From: Euglena gracilis
Lineage: Eukaryota > Euglenida > Euglenophyceae > Euglenales
Length of the DNA stretch: 64,000 bases
Direction: 5' to 3'
Assembly (NCBI GenBank): GCA_039621445.1
Contig: CP154955.1
Location: forward strand, 58,739,110-58,803,109
Shown here: positions 54,873-64,000 of the stretch, one piece after another
Layout of the letters: each line of letters opens with the position of its first letter
Position numbering within the stretch: the stretch's first letter is position 1
Translations under genes and position numbers: made by a program
Notes under the pieces: model-generated
What the model was told of the DNA's origin: nothing
Database searches by the model: none
What the model saw: only the letters and a program-made list of their open reading frames with translations

Positions 54873-55709
54873 GGAGGTTGGAGTTCATGCTTCAATTTAA
54901 TGGTGATTTGTCTGGGCGTTTCACCTCCCTCTGACCTGTTCGCATTGTTTATTTGCGTCCGTGTCTTTTGAACAATGGACATACTGCCGCTGAACATTTT
55001 TATTGTGCTTTGTTTTTCCATTGCATTTTGGTGACTTCTGGAAAGCTTGGGCATCGGCGATGGAAATCAAATAGCATCGGGACCCTGCATATTGTGAGGT
55101 AGAAATATATCTGTCCTCTCCATGTGACCTGGGACTCCACAGAATTTCGGCGTATTTTCCGCATTTTCCGCATTTTTCCGCATATTTTCCGCATGTTTTT
55201 TCCGCATAATTTCCGCATAATTTCCGCATTTTTCCGCATAATTTCCGCATTTTTTCTGCCAGACCGCATAATTTCCCCCCCCTGCAGTACCCCCCCAGGG
55301 GGGGGGCTGGACTGCAGCTAGTCCAAATTTGGCTAGTGGGATTCCTACAGACCCCCCCCCCCCGGGGTCTGCTAGCAGGGCTAGCTAGTGGTAATTTTTT
55401 TCTAGTGACCGGCGCGAAGCGCCAAAATTTTTTTTTGGGACCCCCCAAAAATGGCCAAAAATGCCCGTTTTTGGCCATTTTTGGGTTTTTTTGGAACAAA
55501 ATCAGCCAAAAACCTATCAAAAAACCTCAGTTTTCCTCCGGTGCACAGCGCCGGAGGAAAAATTTTTTTCCAGTTCGGGGGACCCCCGGACCCCCCCCGG
55601 GTGGGGGGGAGGGGGGGTCTAGCTAGTCCACTTTTTCCAGTGTCCAGCCGATTGGCTAGCCAGTACCCCCCCCCCCCCCGGGGTCCTTAAGCAAAAGCCT
55701 GCTGCAGTT

Positions 55710-57075
55710 GCATGCCATTAATTTTCCAGCTCCAAACGAGCTAATACAGACTGGCATGAAAAGGTTGTTTTGAAGTGGTCCGTTTTGTGCGATCGCTAAT
55801 GGACTTTGTTTTCACTGCCATGTGGGTGCCACAGAACCTCAATATAATCCCCCTCCACCTAATAAGTGCAATTGTGCAAAGTGGACTTTCTTATGTAAAA
55901 ATCGTGGGTATCACCCGTTTACAGGCGGCACATGTCATTGGTCATATTTTTGGATTTTTTCTTGACCGACCGGACTCAAAGAAAACATCAGTTTTCAGGG
56001 TCCATAAACACTGAAGTTTTCCCTTGCGAGAGATAGAAAGTGAGTGCCGCAATTGGGGAGCTCTCCACTTCATGATTTCGGTTGCTTCTCTCACTGACAT
56101 ATATCGCTCATGCTCTTGTTATTTTCCTCTTCCCTTACCCATTCTTTTGTGCCTTTTTAGCATTGACCTTTTCGCCCTGTGGGCCGGATTAGCTGGGCAT
56201 CGGCGGTGGGCTTTCGTCTCGTGTGCCTCATATCGCCCCCCACCCTCCCCCCCCCGTGGGCTCTGCAGCAGTGTGTGGAGTCCCAATTTAGGCTATCTGA
56301 GTGTTTTTTTTCGTTTTCCCTTCCTCGCCTTTTCCAAACTTTTTTTGTTTTCTCCTGCATCTCGTCCATTTTTGTCTTTGGAAAAACATAAGCCAAAACC
56401 TTCTCACCCCTGGAGTTCACGTGCTTTTCGGTCACAGTACATCGGGGCGGAAATTTTATGGGTTTATTCGGGACCCCCGGACCCCCCCGGGGGTCGCGAC
56501 GATAGCTTGTCAATTTTTATCTCCCGGGCTAGCCATCCCCCCCCCCCCCCTTTGGGACCCCTCCCCTCCACTCGTTGCTCTCCCCTCCTTCTGTGCTCCA
56601 CCTTTTGGACTCCCGCATACTTTCCTACCCCTGGTCCCTTTTTGCCGCATTCTTTGCCTCCATTTTCCCCCCTGCCATGTTCCCTTTTACTAGACCCGCA
56701 TTTTTCTCTTTTTCTCCTTTTCCTCTTTGCATAACTTTCCCCCCCCATCCCAACCCCAGTCCTTACTCCTTCCCCCGCTCAACTCCATGGCGCCCCTTCT
56801 CTCCCTTCAATTTGCCAGTCGTCCACCACTCCTCGTTGGGAGGTCCTCTATATCTAGGCCCTGTTTTTCACGGCTGCGCGGTAAGGTGTTTCATCAGTTC
56901 GTATATCCCCCATAAGTTGTGGAATTTGCCAGTCTGCGTTTGCTGTTCTGGGATCAAAGACACGCATAACTTTGTTTCAGGTTGCCACGTGGGGATATGT
57001 TAGGCTTAGCGCTTTCTCCATGAGAACATTGGGGGTTAATGAGTAATCCGGGTGGGGGGCTGTCCACTTTTTTTT
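55710..57075. other. no supported gene
   Basis: A pyrimidine-rich unique stretch (about 56100-56850) and A/T-rich flanks. Frames are open by chance because of C/T bias (Pro/Ser/Phe-rich), with no motif. Two short C/G runs near 56220-56270 and 56470-56560. Confidence 0.6.
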
Positions 57076-57079
57076 TCAG

Positions 57080-57330
57080 CGCTTCGCGCCATGTGTACAT
57101 TGGTATAAAATTGACATCTACAATGTTTTTCGCACTTTGAAAATCTGGACGGTTTTGAAATTTCATCGCTTTGTGTATAAAATTGGGGAAACTTTTCACC
57201 ATGTCAGCCACTCTGCACCGTGCGGGGGGGGGGGGTCTTATTGTGGAGGGGGGTCTGATTTTGGATTTTTGCTCAATCGGCCCAGGGGGGGTCTTACTTT
57301 GGGGGGTATTATTTTTCAAGAAGGGGGTTT
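57080..57330. repeat. GGGTCTTATT word-array element, partial (57.2 kb)
   Basis: CAGCGCTTCGCGCCATG, then TTGACATCTACAATGTTTTTCGCACTTTG, GGGGGGTCTTATT, GGGGTCTGATTTTGGATTTTTGCTC and GGGGGGTATTATT, ending GGGGGTTTAC at 57324. It matches 61440-61745 in order. Confidence 0.7.
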
Positions 57331-57499
57331 ACAACATGCACACAACAACCTCCCTCAATCTGCTTTTTGGCATCGTCCAGGCAAGCGCCTTACACCCGGG
57401 GATACTCCCATACAAGCCATATCATCATCCATGAGGAATGTGAAAGTCTCTTTGGTGTCAAATCATAACAATCAACATTTTTTGGGTTGAGAAAATTTT

Positions 57500-57730
57500 C
57501 AAAATTTCAAAAAAATTGCCGATACACACCGATACACAAATTTTTTTTTGCCGATATACAGTAAGGAGAGGTCTGATCCCACCCCTCCCCCCCCCCAAGT
57601 GCCCCCCAATAGCTTGGCCTTGAGCCCATCTCATTTTCCAGGACCAGCAGGTTTCCCAGACTGGACCTCGGATGCTCATGCGGGGTTTTTATAGAAATGG
57701 TTTCTGTTCACGATATCAGGGCAATATTTG
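57500..57730. repeat. dispersed repeat paired with 58170-58300
   Basis: CGATATACAGTAAGGAGAGGTCTGATCCC, GCTTGGCCTTGAGCC and GGACCTCGGATGCTC match CAATATACAGAAGGAGAGGGTCTGATTCG, CTTGGCCTTGA and GGACCTCGGATGCTC at 58180-58265. C runs lie inside both. Confidence 0.7.
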
Positions 57731-57798
57731 GACCCCCCCCCCCAAAATAACACCCTGATGATCATGAACAGGCTGTTCACAATTGCAGGACGTTATTT

Positions 57799-58043
57799 CA
57801 AGGATGGATATAGGATATCGACCCATATAGAGTTTATCGAAAATCTTGAATTTATCGGGTCCCGAAAAAAATATCGTGAAATATCGGCTTTATTGGGGGG
57901 TGGGGGGGGGGGGGGGGGGAAGATTCCGGGCACATAATGGTCATATCGGGTTTATTGACTTAAATCGAGGATATTGGGTGTCAATCTCTCCAAATCTATC
58001 GGGACCCCCCCCCAAAACCAATATCAATATACATACATCCTTG
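57799..58043. mobile_element. CAAGGATGGATAT element with CGATAT words, copy 2
   Basis: It begins CAAGGATGGATATAGG and ends ATACATACATCCTTG. It is the reverse complement relative of 38447-38732 (shared AAATATCGTGAAATATCGGC and TTTATTGGGGG). GTTATTT is directly repeated outside both ends (7 bp, one base offset), suggestive of a target duplication. Confidence 0.78.
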
Positions 58044-58309
58044 GTTATTTTGAGGGCACCCCCAAATTCAGACTCCTATGGAGGTTTCTATTAACGGGCC
58101 CAAGAATAAGACCCAATTCTTATTTTGGGGGTTTATGTGCCCAAAACTAAAAATTTAAAAAAAAAAACCCACAAAGGCAATATACAGAAGGAGAGGGTCT
58201 GATTCGCCCCCCCCCCCCTCCCCTCTTGGCCTTGATTTTCCCCCAGTTCTGGACCTCGGATGCTCTTTTGTTTTCTTCACTAGGGCAATATTTTTCTTTT
58301 TTTCTTTTG

Positions 58310-60940
58310 ACCGTTCGACGTTTGTCGGATGGTTCTTATCCCATCGAGTTATCATCCCCCCCCAAAAAAAAATATCGTGAAATATCGGCTTTATTAGGTA
58401 TGTTTTTTTTTGCTATTATTACGAGGTGTTTCGTACCCCCCCCCCAAAACCCAATATACACATTGGATTATCACAGACTATTTTTCCTACACCACCCCAG
58501 GTCTTTTTTTGTGCTAATTTAGTATGGCCAAAGAGGATGAGCCATGGACATGAATGAAAATGTAACCCCAGCAGCACCACCAGACCTGGTCCTGGCACTC
58601 CAGGTCTCGGGGTGCCCTGGAGTGCCTGGGAAGGTTTGCCCCCCCCCCCGGGTAGGGTCATACTGACCTGAAATTTCGGTCTGAAATTGATCTGTTGACA
58701 CCATTGCCACATATTATTGTGGTCATTGGCCCCAGTTCAACCCGGGATGCATGTCAGGGAATCTCACCCTGCTGCTGTGGTTGGACTCCCTCACATGGCA
58801 AATGCAGAGGGTTGGTCAAATGCAGCCTGTCAATTTCTTCCCCCATGCGCCGCGATGCGAAAGTTTTTTCAGAAGTTGAAATTCTGTGTATCGGTGCTTA
58901 TGGGCAAAAAAAAATGTGCGGTGTCCATCGCTGATGCACAAAGCTAATACACACTAATGAGAGATCTGGGGGGCGACTGGGCACCAAAGGCGCCTGGTCC
59001 CCCCCAAAGGCCTCAATGCTTGGCCTTGAGGCGATTTTTGGCTTGGAGCTTTTGTGTATGCGTGCCGATCAGTTCACCATACCACTCCATTGTGTCCTGG
59101 TCTGTTTTTTTTTGTTTTTGGAAAATGGCCCACTTGCATGAAACTGGTGTTTTCTGTGACAGCACATTTTCATGTGCATTTTAGGTGAATTTCTGAAATA
59201 AGAGTGCCATAGAGCGAGGTTCGATTCTTGCCCTCTGATTTTTTGGCAGATCAAAGGTGTATCTGTTGAAAGCCCTTGATAAGAACTTTTGAAAGACGTT
59301 GAACCTGGTAACTGAGTTGCGAAATCTGATCAACGGATGGTTCAAATTTCAGACCGCAATTTCAGTCCAGAAGAGTGCCATGCAACGTGGCTTCCCCTTG
59401 AGGAGAGCTTTCGATCGAGGTGCGCAACATGTTCTTATGTTCTTGAATGTTTTTTATGTTAACAGCCTGCTCATGATTATCAAGGCATGAAAACGCGAAC
59501 AGAATTTTCACAATTATTGGGGAGTTATTTTTGGGTCCAAATAACGCCCTGTAAATCGTGCTCATGTCCACGTAATACAGGGCAGGCGCTGGGCCTCTGG
59601 TTAAAATGGTAAAGCCTCAACAGCAGAGGCTTTGAACACAGGGGCAGAGTACAAGCACAGTGTCCACAAAATCGAGGTATTGTGTAGTCAAAATTTCAAA
59701 ATATCACAGTTGAGGATTTTCAAACTGCGGTAATGCAGTAATGCACCATGTTTTAGATGATCAAAAAAGCACGTCAGGGAAAATCGCTGTATACCCTTTG
59801 AACGCCGCGTTTTTAAAGTCAGCAAATGCGTCCATTTGCAGCCAATGCATTGTTTCATTTCTCAACCAAAAGGCTGAGGGTGAAGGGCACTGTTCAACTC
59901 ATCTTTTTCTAAAGGGTGAAATTGTTCATGCGCGTTGATGGGGGTGAGAAAACCCGCCCATGACATAGCGACCGAAGTGAGCTGGCTGCCAACCCTGATT
60001 GTTCCAAAGTTGCAAAGCCCCAGCTCTCTTGAAGCTGTTCGGCGTGCGGCAGGCCTCATTGGAGTCCTTGCACGCCAAACAGCTGTAGCCTGCATCTGCC
60101 TTTGCTGAGCCATCACATACCCAGGCACTGGTTTGGCACACAATGTTTCCCAACGTGTTTCTTGGTTCTAATTTCTTTGCGTTTATGGGTTCCAAACGTT
60201 TCATTTCAAATGGGTTAATGATATGATGATATAACAAGAAGATATCATTAACACAAATAAGAGCCTTGTGGGAAATGATGTGCATTATTGGTCAGGTGTT
60301 GTGGGAAGAAGCATTGGCCCACCCCAAACCTGACTTGTTATTGGCCTGAACTCAAACCTGACTTGAAAAAAATGGAAACTGAGCAGAGAGAGAGAGTCAA
60401 CAAACTTTCTGACAGTTGACCAACAGTCAGCAGTCAACAGATAGACAGTTGCCCATGCAGACGCAGCTTTGGAGTTCGTGGTGTGAAGGGTGGAAGGGCA
60501 TTTTGTTATGAAGCGAATTGACTGGACATCTCGAAGGGCGACAGGGAAAATGGAGGTATGTTTGGAACCTGTGCCTGCATCTGATTTTCTGTGACTGCAC
60601 ACGTTTGCATAATTGCTGATGATGCGATCAAGCGTTTTCTTTTCAGCCCCTCTTTCTTTTCAACACTGCAGAGTAATCCGAAATTGCTCACATAATTTTC
60701 GTATCTGCTGTGCTGTTGAGCTGTTGATTTGACCGCAACACCTCTTCGTGCTTGCTTCCACATCCCACAAAAATTATCAATCTTAATTTTTCTACAGGCA
60801 CGTATTTGTTCCGAAATACTCGCCTTCCTCTCCCCCCCTTGTCATACGACCACCCCACTATAACGACCACCCCCCGGTCGCAGGTTGCAGGTCAGGACCG
60901 AAAGAAAGAGGCGGGGTTTTTTGAGGTTGCATGAAGATTC
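58310..60940. other. no supported gene
   Basis: Mainly unique A/T-rich DNA. The piece GAGCGAGGTTCGATTCTTGC with a downstream T-run (59213-59246) looks like the 3' half of a tRNA, but no 5' half pairs with it. No exon with good splice sites and composition was found. Confidence 0.55.
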
Positions 60941-60949
60941 ATCCATGTA

Positions 60950-61749
60950 AACCCCCCCCACTTATAAACCCCCCGGGGTTTATAGTATCCGGTTTGGTCG
61001 GTCGGCCGAACGCGGGGGTTTATAGGTGGGGGGGGGGTTATAGGTACCGGAATTGTTGGTGAAAATCCGACCCCCCAAAATGACGCCTAAACCCACCCAA
61101 ATTGGAAATTTTTGGTAAAATTGGCCAAAATTTTTGATAATGGTCGGTTTCAAAAAATTGCAAACAAGTCAGTTTTTGGGTGGACAATTCGGGCTCCACA
61201 CTGCGAGATGGTGAGGTCCTGCTTTCCTTGCCGGCTGTTCCGTTCTGGTGTGTTTGTGTGTGTGCGCGGGGGGTGCTTCTCAAACCCCTCCAAAAAAATA
61301 AGACCCGGGTCTTACTTTTGGGTCCGTTGCTGGAAGCCTCCAGGGGGGGTCTTATTTTTTTGGGGGGTCTTATTTTTGGATTTTTTCTTGACGGACCCGG
61401 GTCCGAAAAAAACACAATTTTCCAGGTTCCCAAGAGAACTAAAATTTTTCCTTCTGGCGCCTCGCGCTATGTGAAAATTGGTGTAAATTGACATTTACCA
61501 TGTTTTTTGCACTTCAAAAATCCGCAAATTTTTGAAATTTCATCATTTTTGCGTACGAAATTGGATTTTTTTGGTCATTTTTCAGGGGAGAATTTCACCG
61601 TCCCCGGCGCTTTGCGCCGTAAAAAGGGGGGTCTTATTTATGGGGGGGGTCTTATTTTTGGATTTTTGCTCGATCGGCCCAGGGGGGGTCTTATTTTTTT
61701 TGGTGATCTTATTTTTTTGGGAGGGGTCTTATTTTTTTTGTGGGGTGTT
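60950..61749. mobile_element. TA-flanked word-array element, TATAAACCCCC type, composite copy
   Basis: TA flanks it (60948-60949 and 61750-61751). It begins AACCCCCCCCACTTATAAACC and ends GGGGTGTT. The left 200 bp match 35043-35280. From about 61285 it carries the AATAAGACCC / GGGTCTTATTTT array (six or more words) and the hairpin CCGGCGCTTTGCGCC (61606-61620). Probably one word-array element inserted into another, with shared GGGGTT tips. Confidence 0.7.
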
Positions 61750-61992
61750 TACTGCTTTTTGTTGCCGGAGTTGGCTGACTTCTAATTCTGCCCTTCGACC
61801 TCAAGGAGAAAAAAATTTTCCCGCTACGAGTTCAAGTGGAATAAATTTACGAGGAGTATTATATTCAACTGGTGGACCGAATTTTTTTCGGACCGTCAAC
61901 TTCTTGGAGGAAGAATTCAACTCTTCGAGGTCATCTGGAATTATTCCAAGAAGCACTGCAATTACTAAGACAAGATCAACAACTGAACTTCC

Positions 61993-62687
61993 ATGAAGAA
62001 TGAACCTCAAAGAAAGTCAGACTGCAAAGGAGAACTTCAAAGAACTTCCAAAAAGGCAGCTGAAACTGGGGAAGATGGAGACACAGCAGCAGCTGCAGAA
62101 GCTGGAGGGGCGGCAGCAACACGCCAGTCCGTGGACATCGCAAACCCCCCACCCCCCACCACGTCAGATATTTCAAAATTCCCCACTCAACATGAGAATG
62201 GCCATGGACCATGGACAACTGTGGTCAGAAAGAAAAGAAGACAGAAAGGAAATACCATCACAGGTCCAACAAACTCCCCCCCTTTTTCTATGTCCCCCCC
62301 TTTCAGGGGACAAGGCAAGGGCTATGGCAGCCTTTCAAAAAATATCAGAAATTCAAGGGACATAAGTCAACATCAAGGCTATAGCAGCCATCATCGAAAA
62401 GCACCAGAATCAAGACTATGGCAGCCATCATCCAAAAGCACCAGAATCAAGGCTATGGCAGCCATCATTCAAGGGGACAGTGGGCCCAGGGGCAAGGCTA
62501 TGGCAGCCAGTATCCCAGCCTAGCCTGGACAGATCCCATTGGGGAAAGGTATGTCAAACTTTCCCCCCAGCATTTTCAGACACAAACCCCCCAGGAGCAA
62601 GCCAATGCCAAAAACAGGCCATGGTGGCCTATATGTGGAATCAAGAGGGCCAGAGAAGAGACCAGAGAAGGCCCCCCCAGAAGATAA
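61993..62687 (+). pseudogene. gag-like ORF1 of a retroelement, frame-shifted
   Basis: From ATG at 61993 a 176-codon frame reads Lys/Glu-rich, then GHGPWTTVVRKKRRQK, then Gly/Tyr/Ser/Gln-rich text with GKGYGS and QGYSS. A 37-bp tandem repeat (about 62373-62480) forces frame changes. The same GYGS theme continues in the +2 frame to a stop at 62687. There is no zinc knuckle. Position just 5' of a reverse transcriptase and sharing of the GPWTTV motif with 2957-3454 support a gag role. Several frames are needed, so it is not functional as it stands. Confidence 0.6.
62373..62480. repeat. 37-bp tandem repeat in gag-like ORF
   Basis: CAAGGCTATAGCAGCCATCATC plus GAAAAGCACCAGAAT is repeated in tandem (two full units and one partial). 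Because 37 is not a multiple of three, each extra unit shifts the reading frame. Confidence 0.85.
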
Positions 62688-62797
62688 TCAGCCAGCTTTA
62701 TATGTACCTCCCCACTGCAAACACAGACCTTCCCCCATCATTTACAAACAGGGGGAAAGCCTGTCTTTGGAAAGCCCTATGGCGGGCGAGCTGCAGC

Positions 62798-62872
62798 CCC
62801 AGTGATGGGGCAGCCAGGGGTGACCCCAGTGATGGGGCAACCAGGGGGAAGGACCCCAGTGATGGGGCCTGT
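62798..62872. repeat. CCCCAGTGATGGGGC minisatellite
   Basis: Three units of CCCCAGTGATGGGGC plus a variable spacer (AGCCAGGGGTGA, AACCAGGGGGAAGGA) lie between the gag-like part and the reverse transcriptase region. Confidence 0.85.
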
Positions 62873-64000
62873 GGAATCACCAGACACATTACACCCAGGG
62901 GTACCTCCTTACAAAGCCCTGCAGGCCAGCATTCCCCATTGGGTCAAGGCAGGAGCCAGCAGAGAGGTATTAAACCTGATAAGGGGAGGGGTTATGGCAG
63001 ATCTTCCCCTCCCCCCTCAAATGTCCTTAAAGGTTCCCTTCAAAACCCACCAAGAAATAATGACTGCCCAGAAAATTCTGAGAGAATACGAATGTGCAGG
63101 GGCAACCAGGTAAATCCCCCCAGAGGAGGCAAAACATTTTGTCCCTTACTTCATCATTTTCAAAAAAGAAGGGGAAAAGACAAAGGAGAGACTAATTTCG
63201 GATTGTCGACAGTTAAATCTCCACTTCACCCCCAGAAGTTCAGACTGGAGCACATGGGAAGCATCTTCCCATATTTAAGAAAAGATTGGTTTTGTGGCAA
63301 AATCGATCTGAAAGATGCTTATTTCCATCTGCAGCTGCACAGCAGCTTAGAAAAATATGTTTGCATGCAGGTGGGGGGAGAAACCTGGCAGTTTCAAGCT
63401 GCATGCTTCGGCATCAGCAGCCTGCCACAAAAATTTATGGCTCTCATGAGAGTCTGTGAACGGAAATTGAAAAAGGAGGGAAAGGTGGTTTTCATCTACC
63501 TAGACGACATTTTGCTGTTAGCCCCCAGCAAAAAGACAGCAGCCCAGCATTTGGCAGAAATAAAACAGGACCTTTTACTGGCCGATTTCAGACTAAACCT
63601 CCCCAAATCCTGTTTGGAACCCACACAGGAGATAAAGCATTTGGGCCAGTGGGTCAATTTGAAAAAAAGGCAACTGCAAATTCCACAGGAAAAACTAAAA
63701 GCCTCAAGAAAGGAGCAAGGCAAAGTGCTCAGAGCACAAAAAATGAGCTGCAGAAAACTCAGTTCTATTGTGGGGCAGGTCAGAAGCTATTTAGTCGCAA
63801 TGCCATTTCTCAGAATTCTGACGGATCAACTTTGCAAAATGGTGGATTTGCACACCAAGTGGGGTTGGGACCACACCCTAACCATTCCACAGGGGGTCAA
63901 GGATCAAATTGTGGAGTTAAAAGCGTTTTTGCAGCCAGGTGTGTGCAGAGCTTTTCAATCCCAGGCCTCTCAGGAACTGTTCTCAGACAGCAGCACCTGG
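62802..64000 (+). pseudogene. reverse transcriptase - RNase H of a DIRS/Ngaro-like retroelement, broken and cut by window end
   Basis: One frame reads a linker and then REYECAGATR to TAA at 63111-63113. The same frame resumes with EEAKHFVPYF and RLISDCRQLN, a reverse transcriptase N-terminal block. Near a C run at 63229-63233 the frame shifts, then stays open for 255 codons to the window end. That part has GKIDLKDAYFHL, the catalytic YLDDILLLA (about 63496-63523), HLGQWVN and finally LFSDSSTW, the first acidic block of RNase H. The domain order and wording fit tyrosine-recombinase retroelements (DIRS/Ngaro) better than Ty3 elements, but the recombinase that would prove it lies outside. A stop and a frameshift make this copy defective. 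Confidence 0.8.

Larger units (their letters stand above)
53685..55284. mobile_element. long M5 element (about 1.6 kb) nested in M6
   Basis: It begins CAGGGGGGGGGG then AAATTTTGCG and ends CGCATAATTTCCCCCCCCTG. CAGTACC is directly repeated outside each end (7 bp; 8-9 bp if boundary G/C bases are counted). Tandem TTCCGCATTATT / CCGCATTTT arrays fill both ends (53705-53990 and 55145-55275). The middle, about 54000-55140, is non-repetitive and contains coding-like sequence on both strands. It may be the least reduced M5 member, or one that captured host DNA. Confidence 0.85.
53656..55701. mobile_element. hAT-like MITE, family M6, copy 3 (exact 8-bp duplication, carries M5)
   Basis: It begins CAGGCTTTTGCTTAAGG and ends with its exact complement CCTTAAGCAAAAGCCTG. 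CTGCAGTT flanks both sides (53648-53655 and 55702-55709). M6 sequence is present only at 53656-53684 and 55285-55701; the rest is the M5 insertion. The M6 part includes the hairpin CCGGCGCGAAGCGCC and GGCCAAAAATGCCCG. Confidence 0.95.

Noticed and set aside
56024-56734. 236-codon plus-strand ORF rich in Pro, Ser and Phe
   Set aside because: Open because of strong C/T strand bias; overlapping frames are similarly open and no motif is present.
59210-59250. tRNA 3'-half-like GCGAGGTTCGATTCTTGC followed by a T run
   Set aside because: The upstream sequence does not supply a matching 5' half, and the T loop is one base too long.

Overview
This window looks like nuclear DNA of a eukaryote with very long, transposon-filled introns. 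There are no compact bacterial-type operons and almost no long open frames with real coding character. I recognise two split protein genes, both on the + strand. Their exons are about 80-175 bp, with GC-rich third positions, and are separated by introns of roughly 0.3-5 kb. The exons were joined by codon phase and family similarity. Several joins work best with GC-AG rather than GT-AG introns. A plant-type PLMT together with common GC donors suggests an alga or related protist, but I cannot name the lineage.

Layout: 1-1.72 kb is a 162-bp satellite followed by a tRNA-like gene with a Pol III-type T-run. 2-20 kb is a patchwork of short non-autonomous DNA transposons, minisatellites, palindromes and a gag-like retroelement relic on the minus strand. 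About 20.3-31.5 kb holds exons of a phosphatidyl-N-methylethanolamine N-methyltransferase (PLMT/PEMT family). 32-42 kb is again transposon patchwork, with a retropepsin-type protease relic and a CA microsatellite. 42.9-51.5 kb holds six exons of a VTT/SNARE-associated (YqaA/DedA-like) multipass membrane protein. Their lengths sum to exactly 249 codons including the stop. 51.8-61.75 kb is more transposons, including a three-layer nested hAT-like insertion. 62.0-64.0 kb is a broken retroelement (gag-like ORF, then reverse transcriptase and the start of RNase H) of DIRS/Ngaro-like aspect, which runs off the window.

The most notable biology is the transposon set. Many elements have precise ends with terminal inverted repeats and 8-bp target duplications, several of them exact; this is hAT-like. 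A second set is flanked by TA, begins (A)ACCCCC and ends GGGGGTT, and carries family-specific words of about 12 bp repeated in both orientations. Across otherwise unrelated families the same module recurs: a G/C run, a short GC hairpin (GGCGC-GAA-GCGCC) and a run of A then T. The host genes are ordinary lipid-synthesis and membrane proteins. The mobile elements are what give the region its size and structure.
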